Shown here one piece after another: positions 25,440-34,390 of a DNA stretch of 64,000 nt. The notes below the pieces were generated by a model. It had not been told where the DNA came from, searched no databases, and was given only the letters and a program-made list of their open reading frames with translations. The position numbers were made by a program, and so were the translations under genes. The DNA is from Planktomarina temperata RCA23. Its GTDB lineage: Bacteria; Pseudomonadota; Alphaproteobacteria; Rhodobacterales; Rhodobacteraceae. Location of the stretch: positions 310,001 to 374,000 of the forward strand of contig NZ_CP003984.1 in assembly GCF_000738435.1 (NCBI RefSeq), in the 5' to 3' direction. The first letter of the stretch is position 1. Every line of letters begins with the position of its first letter.

Positions 25440-26582
25440 TTACGCGGCTGCGATCTGTTTTTTGGGATCATAGAATGGGCGCTCCACCATAGTGGCTTTC
25501 ACCGCTCCGGTATTGGTCAAAACCTCCACTTCGGCTCCCATAATGGCCGCATCGGTGGCAACCATTGCCAAGCCAATGTTTTGCTTTAAGCGCGGGGAAT
25601 AGACTGCGGAGGTCACTTTTCCAATGGTCGCGCCATCTTGTTGGATGGCCCAGAAGGTGGTGTTTGGTCCGGTCAGCGGGGCGCAGTCGAGGACCAGCCC
25701 GACCTGTTTGCGCATCGGGCCCTCTTGCTTGATCTTGCGCAGCGCAGCTTTGCCGATGAACTCTGCATCCATATCGAGGTTGACGAGGCGATCAAATCCC
25801 AGCTCGAAGGGATTTGTGTCAATATCTGCATCCGCATGGTAGGAAAGCATTCCGCCTTCAATCCGACGGATCGAGGAGGTATGACCGGGCTTCAACCCGT
25901 GCGATGCGCCTGCAGCCATGATCAATTCCCAAAGCTGATCGCCTTTTGACCCATCGCGCAGATAAAGCTCATAGCCCAACTCGCTGGACCAGCCTGTGCG
26001 AGACACGACCAGGGGGATCCCCTCCAATTCCAACTCGCGCAGCCAGTAGTATTTTAGATCCGTAATGCTGTCTCCGAAGAGCTCTTGCATAATAAGGCCT
26101 GAGTTCGGGCCCTGCAGTTGCAGCGGTGAAACATCAGGCTCTTTGATCTGTACATTGAGGCCGGAATGCACTGCCACACCCTGTGCCCAGAGCAAAATAT
26201 CGCTGTCCGCCAGGGAAATCCAAAAATGATTTTCCGCCAACCGCAGCAGTATCGGATCGTTCAAAATACCGCCATCCGCATTGGTGATCAGGATATATTT
26301 GCACTGGCCAACGGCCATCTTTGACAGATCGCGGCAGGTCAGCATCTGTGTGAATTTTGCGGCATCCGGCCCTGTAATTTCAACCTGACGTTCCACGGCA
26401 ACGTCACAGAGGATCGCTTGATCCACAAGGTTCCAGAAATTCTGTTCCGGGTCCCCAAAATCACGCGGGATATACATGTGGTTATAGACCGAAAAACCCT
26501 GTGCCCCCCATCGGACGGTTGCGTCAAAGTAAGGGGATTTGCGGATCTGTGTACCGAAGCCAAAATCATCTGCCTGTGTCAT
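25440..26582 (-). CDS. GcvT-family aminomethyltransferase, DmdA-like
   Basis: Folate-binding aminomethyltransferase-type protein of 380 residues, single GcvT fold with C-terminal barrel. VYNHMYIP, VERQVEITGPDAAKFTQMLTC, RDLSKMAVGQCKY and ISLADSDILLWAQGVA closely follow dimethylsulfoniopropionate demethylase (DmdA). However, RTGWSSELGYELYL is nearer to ordinary GcvT relatives than to the WSKQGG of DmdA as I remember it. So it likely moves a methyl group from a small marine osmolyte or methylated amine to tetrahydrofolate, and DMSP is only one candidate. An Lrp-type regulator gene lies just upstream on the same strand. It is not part of a glycine cleavage operon (no gcvH or gcvP nearby). Confidence 0.75.
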   Translation of the reverse strand: MTQADDFGFGTQIRKSPYFDATVRWGAQGFSVYNHMYIPRDFGDPEQNFWNLVDQAILCDVAVERQVEITGPDAAKFTQMLTCRDLSKMAVGQCKYILITNADGGILNDPILLRLAENHFWISLADSDILLWAQGVAVHSGLNVQIKEPDVSPLQLQGPNSGLIMQELFGDSITDLKYYWLRELELEGIPLVVSRTGWSSELGYELYLRDGSKGDQLWELIMAAGASHGLKPGHTSSIRRIEGGMLSYHADADIDTNPFELGFDRLVNLDMDAEFIGKAALRKIKQEGPMRKQVGLVLDCAPLTGPNTTFWAIQQDGATIGKVTSAVYSPRLKQNIGLAMVATDAAIMGAEVEVLTNTGAVKATMVERPFYDPKKQIAAA

Positions 26583-26745
26583 TTTGCGCCCTCTGAACTG
26601 CTGGCCAATCGGGCCAGGAAAAAGTGAATTCTGCTTGAGATTTAATCCGATACCGTCACGCTCACAGTCCGATAATCCACCCGAATGCGGCAGATTAGAC
26701 TGATTTACTGCCCGGCTTAGACCATTTGGTCTTTTGCCCGGGAAT

Positions 26746-27231
26746 TTAAGATGCAGTGGTGAGTTTTGCGAGATTAGGATAGCTGCTTTTGACCTGGCGA
26801 GTTGCGATGTAAGTCATATAGCGCTCAATCGCCAGATCGGCTGAGAGCATCTCTTCCATGAGGCGCTGAAACGCGGCCAAACTGGGCGTTATGACCGTCA
26901 TGACATAGTCCATTCCGCCGCCGGTTGCGATGCAATGGGTCACTTCATCTAAGTTTCGAATATACAGCTCAAAGCGTTCAAATTCAATTTTGCGGTGCGA
27001 GCTCATCGCGACGGTCACCACAACCTGGGTGAAATCTATGATGCGCTCCAGGGCAAGATCTGCGTGATAGCCGCGAATGAGACCTGCGGATTTCAAACGA
27101 TCAAGCCGTGCCCAACACGGGGTTGGTGAGAGGTTCACAAGCTCCGCAAGGCGCGTCTTGCTCAGGTGTCCATGCTGTTGAACGGCACTTAATATGCGGA
27201 TATCCGTAGCATCGAGCCCCAATTTTTTCAT
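26746..27231 (-). CDS. Lrp/AsnC-family transcriptional regulator
   Basis: A 161-residue leucine-responsive-type regulator: N-terminal helix-turn-helix (LDATDIRILSAVQQHGHLSKTRLAELVNLSPTPCWARLDRL) and a C-terminal RAM/AsnC ligand domain (about 70-150). The start at 27231 (MKKLGLDATD) is normal for the family; an upstream ATG at 27264 lacks an SD. It precedes the DmdA-like gene by 163 bases on the same strand and may control it, sensing an amino acid or methylated osmolyte. That link is inferred from position. Confidence 0.88.
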   Translation of the reverse strand: MKKLGLDATDIRILSAVQQHGHLSKTRLAELVNLSPTPCWARLDRLKSAGLIRGYHADLALERIIDFTQVVVTVAMSSHRKIEFERFELYIRNLDEVTHCIATGGGMDYVMTVITPSLAAFQRLMEEMLSADLAIERYMTYIATRQVKSSYPNLAKLTTAS

Positions 27232-27616
27232 ATGAATTTGTCTTTCATGAAACCGTTTACGCACATCGTGTCAGGCACATGTTAGAGTTTTCTCTGCCCC
27301 GATCCTAGACATAAATTTGGCAGGCGCATCCAAACAAGCCAACATCAGGTCTCTTTGAGCATGGGACAACCGACGCCAAACGCCCACCCACAGCCCTTGC
27401 AAAACGAACCCCAGATCAAGGATTTTTGCTGGTGAAAAGGAAAAAATAGCGGTATGATCAACCAACGGATACATCCTAGCAACGCCGCTAGGCTGTCCTA
27501 AAAAGCAGGACCATTTCAGACTTACCTTAACCAATTCCTTTATCAATTCGAAGGTTGCGACGCTCAAGCTAATTTAAATAGCTCTAAAATACAAAGCAGA
27601 CTGTAGATAGGTTGCA
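27232..27616. other. Intergenic stretch without a supported gene
   Basis: 385 bases between the lrp start and the amidase remnant. An open frame on the minus strand (27271-27567) has no recognisable similarity and no SD. The region marks the passage from normal GC content to the AT-rich insert, and the promoter of the lrp gene must lie at its left end. Confidence 0.5.
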
Positions 27617-28094
27617 TTGACACATGAAAAAATATTCAAAATTCTTCTATCAACTACCTTGGCATTAATTCTTGTTATCTTAGGTGTTGGCTATGTTTTT
27701 TATTATAAATATCTGGATCAAGTCACGCTTCAACATGACAACGAACAGATTTCAAAATACAAACGCTCATTAGACTATTCATACCTTTGGTATTGATGAT
27801 TTTTCCAATCGGTATCAGGAATTGGAACCCGCATTAGCCTATGCAAATATTGAGGCCATCCAATCGGGGATAAGCGCAGGAGACTACTCGTGCCAAGAGG
27901 TAGTACAGTTTTATGTTTATCGTATTAAGCAGCATGAAGCTTATAATGCGGTTTTGGAACTTAATGATGCCGCTATGGACCACGCATCGAGAATAGACAA
28001 AAAAATTAAAAACAACGAGGCAAATTCATTGTTTTGCACGGTTGTTCTCATAAAAGACAATATTGCCCATGCCAACATGCATACTGCGGGTTGA
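27617..28094 (+). pseudogene. AT-rich broken amidase-signature gene (N-terminal part only)
   Basis: A first frame from TTG 27617 encodes a membrane anchor or signal (ILLSTTLALILVILGVGYVF). After a frameshift near 27785 the next frame continues with IDDFSNRYQELEPALAYAN and then the amidase-signature N-terminus: QSGISAGDYSCQEVVQFYVYRI, YNAVLELN and CTVVLIKDNI, which includes the catalytic-lysine motif. It stops at 28092 before the serine nucleophile region, so most of the roughly 450-residue enzyme is gone. Base composition is far more AT-rich than the surrounding genome, which points to acquisition from an AT-rich donor followed by decay. Confidence 0.75.
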
Positions 28095-28151
28095 TGCCTA
28101 GTTAGTTTCGGCTAGACTACCGTGAATGCAGCCACCACTTAGGTCCTTTTT

Positions 28152-28784
28152 ATGAAACTTGTTATTGCCACACCAAGTCCATTTGCACGTAAAGTACGGG
28201 TCGCACTGCGTGAAAAAAATATTGAATTTAATGAGGTCGTAGATGTTCCTTGGAACAAGGGTACTATAACGAAAAACTTCAATCCACTAGGGAAAATTCC
28301 AATTCTTATTGAGGAAAACAAAGAACCATTATTCGATAGCAAAGTTATAGTTCAATACCTCGATCATATTAACGAAGCCCAACTCATGTACCCTAAAGAT
28401 CCACAAGATAATATCAGCGCAAGGCTGATTGAGTCTGTGGCAGATGGCGTTTGTGATGCAATCGTTTTAGTTTTTCTTGAAAACTCTAGGAATGAAACAT
28501 TGCGCAGTAATGACTGGGTTCAAAGGCAAGAAAAAAAGATTTATGAAGGAACAAAATATCTTTCAGATCATCTTGGTAATAAAAAATATTTTGTGGGAGG
28601 TCATTTTAACATTGCAGATGTGTGTGCGTTTTCGTGCTTAGAATATCTTGATTTAAGGTTCATAAAATTTAATTGGAAGACAAAATACCCAAATTTGGAA
28701 AAGTATTGGGTAATCCATAAGGACAGGCCATCATTTTTAAATACAAAACCGCAAGTACAAACCATAGAGCCTTTAGTGGATTAA
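28152..28784 (+). CDS. Glutathione S-transferase family protein (AT-rich, probably acquired)
   Basis: A 210-residue GST. The thioredoxin-like N-terminal domain has TPSPFARKVRVALREKNI and NPLGKIPIL (cis-Pro), and SKVIVQYLDH follows the usual glutathione-binding ES/DS motif (here DSKVI). A helical C-terminal domain contains FNIADVCAFSCLEYLDLR. It appears intact. The codon use (many AAA, ATT, TTA-type codons) is unlike its neighbours and like AT-rich marine bacteria such as SAR11 or SAR86 relatives. It sits between an amidase remnant and tRNA-Phe, consistent with a small transferred segment. The substrate is unknown. Confidence 0.85.
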   Translation: MKLVIATPSPFARKVRVALREKNIEFNEVVDVPWNKGTITKNFNPLGKIPILIEENKEPLFDSKVIVQYLDHINEAQLMYPKDPQDNISARLIESVADGVCDAIVLVFLENSRNETLRSNDWVQRQEKKIYEGTKYLSDHLGNKKYFVGGHFNIADVCAFSCLEYLDLRFIKFNWKTKYPNLEKYWVIHKDRPSFLNTKPQVQTIEPLVD

Positions 28785-29206
28785 GTGAAAGTTGCTGTCA
28801 AACTAATAAGACCACGCTTCGGAGTGCAGGTAACATTTAACTCTATGCGCTCAATAATTGACGCCACTCAGAGAGAGCAGCGGCACGGTTTAACTTAAAA
28901 TTGATGCGTGAGTGGCGATCCAGTTACCAAACAAAACTCCCCCTCAATGAATCTACAACGCTAATACTAAAGCCCCGTGGTCCGAGGCGCGGGGCCCTGG
29001 GATAGGGGCCCCCGGTCCGTGGTCCTGCGGCTCAATTGCATGGGTTGGGCACAGTAACCCCACCCACACTGCCCGTGATCGTCCGCACATTCACGGTCAC
29101 ACACTGGTCACACACCCTTTGACAAAAAGGTTATATTTAGACAGAATAACCTAGCTACAACTTGGTGTGACCACCTAGGTTAAACGTCTATTTTCGTTTT
29201 ATTTTG
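28785..29206. other. Intergenic region with possible gene debris next to tRNA-Phe
   Basis: 422 bases. The minus strand at 28843-28923 has a 26-residue open tail (LDRHSRINFKLNRAAALSEW..) ending in a stop, which could be the last piece of a foreign gene, but no family is certain. 28973-29033 is rich in G/C pairs with local self-complementarity, and GGTCACACACT/C is repeated in tandem at 29095-29116. No gene is supported. Confidence 0.4.
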
Positions 29207-29281
29207 TGGTGCCCGGGGGCGGATTTGAACCACCGACACGAGGATTTTCAGTCCACTGCTCTACCCCTGAGCTACCCGGGC
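29207..29281 (-). tRNA. tRNA-Phe (GAA)
   Basis: The minus strand starts GCCCGGGTAGCTC and ends in CCCGGGC-A-CCA, giving a 7-bp acceptor stem with the CCA end encoded. The anticodon stem-loop reads GGACTGAAAATCC with anticodon GAA. The T-loop GGTTCAAATCC is normal. The AT-rich amidase/GST segment lies on its 3' side. Confidence 0.97.
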
Positions 29282-29437
29282 ATGGGTGAGGATCTTCCTC
29301 GAGGCTGAGGCGTATTTAGGCGACCCGCTTGGGACTGTCCAGCTGATTCCGTGGATTTTCTTTGCAAAAAGGTCGAAAATGAAATTTGCAGGATTTAAAA
29401 TGCTCTGGCCTCTGCCTCGGCCGGTTACACTGCGGGG

Positions 29438-29611
29438 CTAGACCTCCGGGTCGCCGGCTTCGGGTTCTACTTCAGAGCCATCGCTTTCATCATCATTTGC
29501 AATCACATAGCCGCCAATCAACCATTTGCTGAGGTCGATGTCTTTGCAGCGGGCAGAGCAAAAGGGCCGGTGCTCTGGTTCGGTCGGCTTTTTGCAGATG
29601 GGGCAACTCAT
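29438..29611 (-). CDS. yacG: DNA gyrase inhibitor YacG
   Basis: A 57-residue zinc protein. [20 protein letters not shown] followed by RCKDIDLSKWL has the four zinc cysteines (C3, C6, C18, C22) and the RCxxIDLxxWL signature of YacG, which binds GyrB and inhibits gyrase in E. coli. The acidic tail after about residue 40 is typical. Its ATG overlaps the stop of the RNase E/G gene by four bases. It belongs to the Rhodobacterales infA-maf-RNase-yacG block. Confidence 0.93.
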   Translation of the reverse strand: MSCPICKKPTEPEHRPFCSARCKDIDLSKWLIGGYVIANDDESDGSEVEPEAGDPEV

Positions 29612-30630
29612 ATCAGGACATCTTGCACCACAGGGCGCTCGCGTTTACGCTTCAGCTCGCCATGGCCAAGGGGAGTCCAGCCGACAAATTCAGTGGCGAC
29701 AGGGCAGCTGCGCAGCGCGGCACGCAGGGCCACTTCGATCGGTTTGCGATCTCGTTTGCTCATTGGTGCGAAATCAAGTGCAATTTGTCCTGAATAGCCC
29801 CGCAGGCGCAATTGGCGGGGCAGATCTTTTACTGCGGCCAGGTTCACCTTAAGCGCCGCTGCAGGTGAGAGGTCAGTGCCGGTGTTGATATCTACGGTGA
29901 TCATGGCGCGTGTGCGCTCAATGAACATGCCGCCACTGCCCAGCGGCACCCAAGCCTCCTGTGCAGCCTCGATTTGATCCAAAGCTCCGCTGCCTTCGAG
30001 ATCATCATCGGCGGTCAGCACATTTGTCACATCCGACCATTCGCGCCAAGCCTGCACATGTGGATCATCGCCCTCGAGCAGAACCTCGGGGTCTGGCCCC
30101 GTTTCCGCGGCGATGGCCTCAGCGGTGGCGCGCATGGTTTGAATGTCCTCGCCAATCTCTTCAAGATCTGCTGCCGCCGCCGCGCTGCGGATGATAAGCC
30201 CCATATCGGAGCCGCTCATTGCGGATTTGGCCAAAAGCGTGAGCGCATCGCGCAGATCATCAGAGGAGATTTGCCGCGAGATATTCAGACCGGGTTGATC
30301 CGGAGTGACAATCGCATAACGGCTTTTAAATAAAATTCTTTGAGTGACCGGATCGGCTTTGCCCTCTTCGGCAAAACCTGAAGTTTGCACCATGAGGGTC
30401 TGACCGGGTGCCAATCCCTTGGCCTTCTTCAGGAACCCTGTGCCATTGGGCAGGCGAAGGATCACGCCGCCGATGCCTTTCACCGGGCGATCGACCACAG
30501 CGCGTAAAAGACTGCCGAGGGGCAGGCGATTAAGATCTTCGACCAGAACGTCCTGCACGATCCCATCGACCAAAAGCGCTGCGACCTTGGTCTTGCCAAT
30601 GTGGCCCAGAACAACTTGCTTGCCCTTCAT
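29608..30630 (-). CDS. Ribonuclease E/G family protein, short form
   Basis: A 340-residue protein matching the catalytic core of RNase [18 protein letters not shown] holds the first catalytic aspartate and [14 protein letters not shown] the second, as in the DVNTG and IDFI motifs of RNase E. It ends soon after, so the zinc-link Cys-x2-Cys and C-terminal dimerisation part of RNase G (about 490 residues) are missing. This short form occurs between maf and yacG in related bacteria. The frame extends to 30783, but ATG 30630 overlaps the maf stop (ATGA) and fits the normal start MKGKQVVLG. Predicted role is RNA cleavage; whether it is active without the zinc-link is open. Confidence 0.82.
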   Translation of the reverse strand: MKGKQVVLGHIGKTKVAALLVDGIVQDVLVEDLNRLPLGSLLRAVVDRPVKGIGGVILRLPNGTGFLKKAKGLAPGQTLMVQTSGFAEEGKADPVTQRILFKSRYAIVTPDQPGLNISRQISSDDLRDALTLLAKSAMSGSDMGLIIRSAAAAADLEEIGEDIQTMRATAEAIAAETGPDPEVLLEGDDPHVQAWREWSDVTNVLTADDDLEGSGALDQIEAAQEAWVPLGSGGMFIERTRAMITVDINTGTDLSPAAALKVNLAAVKDLPRQLRLRGYSGQIALDFAPMSKRDRKPIEVALRAALRSCPVATEFVGWTPLGHGELKRKRERPVVQDVLI

Positions 30631-31241
30631 AATTGCCCCCAAATATTGAGCCCTGCGGCCTGCAGTAAATGCACGGTCTGTGGCAGGGGCAAGCCCATGA
30701 TCGCAGGGTAGGAGCCGGAAATCCAAGGGATGAAGGCGCCCGCAGGTCCTTGGATGCCATAGGCGCCAGCCTTGCCTTGCCAATCCTCAGTAGCCAGATA
30801 GCCCTCAAGCTCTTGCGGCGAGAGGGGTTTCATCTGCACGGTTGAGACCACATCTTTTTGCCAAATACGCTCAGTGGTTTTCACGGCCACGGCGGTGATG
30901 ACCTTATGGCGACGCCCGGAGAGCTTTTGCAGGAAGGCGCGCGCCTCGTCTCTATCGGCGGGTTTTCCCATGATGCGGCGCCCCAGCGCAACCGTGGTGT
31001 CTGCGCAGAGGATGACCTCATCTGCAGCCGCAGGCAAAGCTTCGGCCTTGGATGCCGTGATGCGGTTACAATAGCTGCGCGGCAATTCACCCTTTCGTGG
31101 GGTTTCATCCACATCCGGTGCGCGCACGTCAGCCGGGTGCAGGCCCAAGACCGCCAGCAATTCACGCCGGCGGGGGCTTCCTGATCCCAAGATCAGTTGT
31201 TTACTTGAAACGGTAATTGATCCGTCCTTTAGACAAATCAT
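30627..31241 (-). CDS. maf: Maf-family nucleotide pyrophosphatase
   Basis: House-cleaning enzyme hydrolysing non-canonical nucleoside triphosphates (dTTP/UTP-type Maf). Key motifs are [14 protein letters not shown] near the N-terminus, [31 protein letters not shown] and [29 protein letters not shown] cut here into the conserved blocks. 204 residues from ATG 31241, which overlaps the end of infA by 41 bases and lacks an SD, so a start nearer [12 protein letters not shown] (about 31208) is possible. It is followed by the RNase E/G gene with a four-base overlap. Confidence 0.9.
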   Translation of the reverse strand: MICLKDGSITVSSKQLILGSGSPRRRELLAVLGLHPADVRAPDVDETPRKGELPRSYCNRITASKAEALPAAADEVILCADTTVALGRRIMGKPADRDEARAFLQKLSGRRHKVITAVAVKTTERIWQKDVVSTVQMKPLSPQELEGYLATEDWQGKAGAYGIQGPAGAFIPWISGSYPAIMGLPLPQTVHLLQAAGLNIWGQL

Positions 31242-31419
31242 AGGGGGTCATCGCAACTTGTACTTTATCGCCAGTCAAAACCCGAATTCGGTTTTTGCGC
31301 ATTTTGCCTGCCATTGTTGCAACGATCTCATGGCCATTTTCCAGCTCAACCCGAAACGTCGCGTTAGGCAAGAGCTCCTTTACGACACCGGGAAATTCGA
31401 GTGGTTCTTCCTTCGCCAT
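31201..31419 (-). CDS. infA: Translation initiation factor IF-1
   Basis: A 72-residue S1/OB-fold protein, the exact IF-1 length. [39 protein letters not shown] and the C-terminal [11 protein letters not shown] are diagnostic. AAGGAGA precedes the ATG with a normal spacer. It leads the maf-RNase-yacG block on the minus strand. Confidence 0.98.
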   Translation of the reverse strand: MAKEEPLEFPGVVKELLPNATFRVELENGHEIVATMAGKMRKNRIRVLTGDKVQVAMTPYDLSKGRINYRFK

Positions 31420-31621
31420 GGTCTCTCCTTCAAAAAAGCCTGACCTAATGCCAAGCGTGCCCCTAAATGAGCGGAGTTGCACAAATTTTCAAGTCAGATT
31501 CCGCGTAAATTCTGTGAAATCGCGTCTGTGAGGCGTGAATTTGGCCGGTTTACCCCGTTTGGGGGCGGCGCAAAGATGAAGAATCATCTAAATCGGTGCA
31601 AATCATCGCCTGTCATGGTGC

Positions 31622-32080
31622 CTAGATACCCTCTTTGGGGGCCCCAAATTTTGCAATCAGTCGCTCAATGATCTGATCTCGGGCCTGACGATAGGCTTCG
31701 AGCTTTTGATCGCGGGTCTCGCCCGTCGCGGTTGGATCCGTGATCGGCCAATATTCGACTTGCAGCGCGTAAAAGCGTGTAATCTCTTTTGCTTCACGTT
31801 GGCTGGCGGGGGAGAGCGCGACGATGAGATCAAAAGAAGAGAGCTCATCGCCCAATTTTTGCATTTCATCAAAGGACCGCGTCTTGTGGCGTGCCAGCTC
31901 AATCCCAAGTTCAGCGCAAACGGCAATGGCAAATCCATCGACATCCATATCGGCCAAAACACCCGCCGATTGTACGTAGGTTTCATGGCCGTAGAATTTC
32001 TTCATCAGGCCTTCCGCCATCGGAGAGCGCACGGCATTGTGGTCGCAGCAAAACAAAACAGATTGGGGAAGCCGCGACAT
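31622..32080 (-). CDS. Low-molecular-weight protein phosphatase family protein
   Basis: A 152-residue member of the LMW tyrosine phosphatase / arsenate reductase (ArsC thioredoxin-type) fold. The phosphate-binding P-loop is C12-DHNAV-R18-SPMAEG near the N-terminus, and the catalytic aspartate region is probably WPITDPTAT. In Rhodobacterales this gene regularly lies between infA and UPF0262/hisD. The real substrate is unknown. It starts five bases after the UPF0262 gene stop. Confidence 0.85.
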   Translation of the reverse strand: MSRLPQSVLFCCDHNAVRSPMAEGLMKKFYGHETYVQSAGVLADMDVDGFAIAVCAELGIELARHKTRSFDEMQKLGDELSSFDLIVALSPASQREAKEITRFYALQVEYWPITDPTATGETRDQKLEAYRQARDQIIERLIAKFGAPKEGI

Positions 32081-32085
32081 CTAAA

Positions 32086-32565
32086 CTATCCCCCGAAATG
32101 CAAAACGCAAATAAGGGTGAACAGGCGACGCGCCGTCTGCTCATCAATATCGGCTTTGCCATTGAGGCGCTCTTGCAGGACCCGCGCGCCTTCGTTGTGA
32201 ATTCCGCGCCGGGCCATATCGATGGTTTCAATCTGGCTGGGCGGGAGGGTCTTCACAGCTTCAAAATAGCTTTCGCAAATTTGAAAATAGTCTTTTACCA
32301 CTTGGCGAAAGGGGCCAAGGGACAGGTGAAATTCAGCGGCCTTCTCTTTATCTTCTGTGGTGAGATCAAAAACCAGGCGCCGGTCGCGTATTGACAGTTC
32401 CAACTCATAAGGCCCGCTGGGTGGCGGGGTTTCGTCGCGGGCCGGCAAGGCAAAGCTGTTGCCCTCCAAGAGGTCAAAAATTGCCACCTTCCGCTCTTGA
32501 TCAATTTCAGGAGTGGGGGGCGAGAGATTGCTGTCGTCCAGGGATATTTTTGAAATGTAGCTCAT
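32086..32565 (-). CDS. UPF0262 family protein
   Basis: A 159-residue protein of unknown function restricted mainly to alphaproteobacteria. MSYISKISLDDSNLSPPTPE, ERKVAIFDLLEGNSF and DMARRGIHNEGARVLQERL match the family pattern. Its ATG overlaps the hisD stop by one base (TAATG), so it is co-translated with hisD. No membrane segments. Confidence 0.88.
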   Translation of the reverse strand: MSYISKISLDDSNLSPPTPEIDQERKVAIFDLLEGNSFALPARDETPPPSGPYELELSIRDRRLVFDLTTEDKEKAAEFHLSLGPFRQVVKDYFQICESYFEAVKTLPPSQIETIDMARRGIHNEGARVLQERLNGKADIDEQTARRLFTLICVLHFGG

Positions 32566-33866
32566 TATCTGTTCAGTTTATCTAACCGAGCGCGCACTGA
32601 CAATCCATGCGCCTCAAGGCCTTCTGAAATGGCCAAAACCTCAGCGGCAGGACCTATGGCAGCCAATGAGGCCGGGGTCATTTTGGTCAAAGTGGTACGC
32701 TTGACGAAATCCATGACAGAGAGTCCGGAGGAGAATCGCGCGGACCGTGCCGTTGGCAACACATGATTGGGCCCTCCAATGTAATCCCCGATTGCCTCTG
32801 GCGTCCAAGCGCCAAGGAAAATTGCGCCTGCATGGGTGATTTGCGCCGCCAAGCCGTCGGGATCCGCGACGCAGAGCTCCAAATGCTCAGGCGCGAGCCG
32901 ATTGGACAGGGCCGCGGCCTCTGCCATATCATTGACCACAATCACCGCCCCAAAATCGCGCCAAGATGCACCCGCAATCACGCGGCGTTCCAAAGTTTCC
33001 AACTGCCGGGTGACGGCTTGCATCACCTTCTCACCAAATTCCGCATCATCGGTGATCAAAATGGATTGCGCGCTTTCGTCATGTTCGGCTTGGCTGAGCA
33101 AATCTGTTGCGATCCAGGCCGGGTCATTATCCCCATCGGCGATTACGAGGATTTCGGAGGGTCCGGCGATCATATCAATACCGACTTTACCAAAGACCCG
33201 CCGCTTGGCTGCGGCAACGAATGCATTGCCGGGCCCGGTGATCTTGTCGACTGGGGCGATCGTCTCGGTGCCATAGGCCAGCGCCGCAATGGCCTGCGCC
33301 CCGCCAATGCGGTAAATCTCATCGACCCCGGCGATATGCGCGGCCAAAAGCACCAGCGGATTTGTGACCCCGTCTGGCGTGGGTACGCAAATCGCCAAGC
33401 GCTCAACCCCAGCCACTTTGGCCGGAATTGCGTTCATCAACACAGAAGAGGGATAGGAGGCCAGCCCGCCGGGCACATAAAGACCCGCTGCCGATACGGG
33501 GGTCCAGCGCCAGCCTAATTCTGCGCCTGTTTCATCTTCCCATTGGGCATCCTGAGGCAGTTGCCGGGCGTGATAGGCACGAATGCGATCTGCGGCCAGC
33601 TCCAGCGCCTCGCGTTCGACGGTGGGCACGGTTGCGCAATGGGCCATAATCTCTTCGCGCGAAAACGCCAAAGTGTCAGGCGTCAGATTAAGCCGGTCAA
33701 ATTTTTCGGTCAGCTCAATGACCGCGTCATCTCCGCGGGCGCGCACATCTGCGATGATATCTGCGACAATGGCATCCACATCAGGGCTGTCTTCCCGCTT
33801 CGCTGTCAGCAAGGCCAGAAAGCAGGCTTCAAAATCAGCCTGATTGATATTCAAAGTTTGTGGCAT
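32565..33866 (-). CDS. hisD: Histidinol dehydrogenase
   Basis: Last enzyme of histidine biosynthesis, oxidising L-histidinol to L-histidine with NAD+ in two steps. 433 residues, normal length. Recognisable blocks are GWRWTPVSAAGLYVPGG, DEIYRIGGAQAIAALAYGT, KITGPGNAFVAAAKR, DMIAGPSEILVIAD, LLSQAEHDESAQ and GPNHVLPTARSARFSSGLS, with the zinc-binding Gln, His and Asp in these motifs. ATG 33866 has GGGGGAT as SD; a TTG at 33878 is the only alternative. The rest of the his pathway is not nearby, as is common in this order. Confidence 0.97.
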   Translation of the reverse strand: MPQTLNINQADFEACFLALLTAKREDSPDVDAIVADIIADVRARGDDAVIELTEKFDRLNLTPDTLAFSREEIMAHCATVPTVEREALELAADRIRAYHARQLPQDAQWEDETGAELGWRWTPVSAAGLYVPGGLASYPSSVLMNAIPAKVAGVERLAICVPTPDGVTNPLVLLAAHIAGVDEIYRIGGAQAIAALAYGTETIAPVDKITGPGNAFVAAAKRRVFGKVGIDMIAGPSEILVIADGDNDPAWIATDLLSQAEHDESAQSILITDDAEFGEKVMQAVTRQLETLERRVIAGASWRDFGAVIVVNDMAEAAALSNRLAPEHLELCVADPDGLAAQITHAGAIFLGAWTPEAIGDYIGGPNHVLPTARSARFSSGLSVMDFVKRTTLTKMTPASLAAIGPAAEVLAISEGLEAHGLSVRARLDKLNR

Positions 33867-33931
33867 TCGATCCCCCAAGATTGCCCTGACTTAGCGCGAT
33901 GTCGCCCAAGCCTCAAGCCGATCTGTGTGGG

Positions 33932-34390
33932 TTAATCGTGGCTGGGCGCGCGGTTGGTGGGAGAGGCATAGGGACGCGTTACATCCCGCAGGCCGGCTTC
34001 CAGCGCTTCCACCTCAAGCCGTATCGCGCCATCGCCCGCCAAAGTGAGCAGGCAAGCGCCTGTTCCATCCGTCGCCGGGGTGAATGTGATGCTGAGCAAG
34101 CTTAGGATCAGATCTGGATCTGTGCGGTCGAACCCTTGGGTTTGAACCGCTTTAACATCCTCAAAGCTCAGAACAGATTGCACGCGTTCGGCCTGGGAGG
34201 TGCCACGCGCCTCCCAGCGAAAGCGGTTGAGCAGCACTGCAAAACGACGCTCTTTGGTGTGCCGGACCATCTGCGCCGCGGGCCAGACTGCATCTTGGGT
34301 CATGGCAGAGAGCACTTGGAGATCTTCCGCATCAAAGGCGATCAAGCGTAAAGGCTTGTCCATACCGTCTTCAAAGCGGGCATCACTCAT
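33932..34390 (-). CDS. DUF2948 family protein
   Basis: A 152-residue protein matching the alphaproteobacterial DUF2948 pattern: [23 protein letters not shown] and [12 protein letters not shown] near the N-terminus and GGAIRLEVE-like [19 protein letters not shown] near the C-terminus. Function unknown. It is regularly found between murA and hisD. Its ATG overlaps the murA stop by four bases. Confidence 0.88.
   Translation of the reverse strand: MSDARFEDGMDKPLRLIAFDAEDLQVLSAMTQDAVWPAAQMVRHTKERRFAVLLNRFRWEARGTSQAERVQSVLSFEDVKAVQTQGFDRTDPDLILSLLSITFTPATDGTGACLLTLAGDGAIRLEVEALEAGLRDVTRPYASPTNRAPSHD

Noticed and set aside
25440-26582. Firm call as dimethylsulfoniopropionate demethylase (dmdA)
   Set aside because: Several blocks match, but a segment typical of DmdA differs, so a family-level call is safer.
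27271-27567. 98-codon open frame on the minus strand between lrp and the amidase remnant
   Set aside because: No recognisable similarity, no SD, unusual composition; it looks like a chance frame.
28843-28923. 26-residue tail (minus strand) that might be the end of an integrase
   Set aside because: Too short and no diagnostic recombinase residues; kept only as possible debris in the tRNA-flanking region.
29119-29147. TTGACA-N17-CAGAAT promoter-like sequence on the plus strand
   Set aside because: No plus-strand gene follows; the tRNA is on the other strand.
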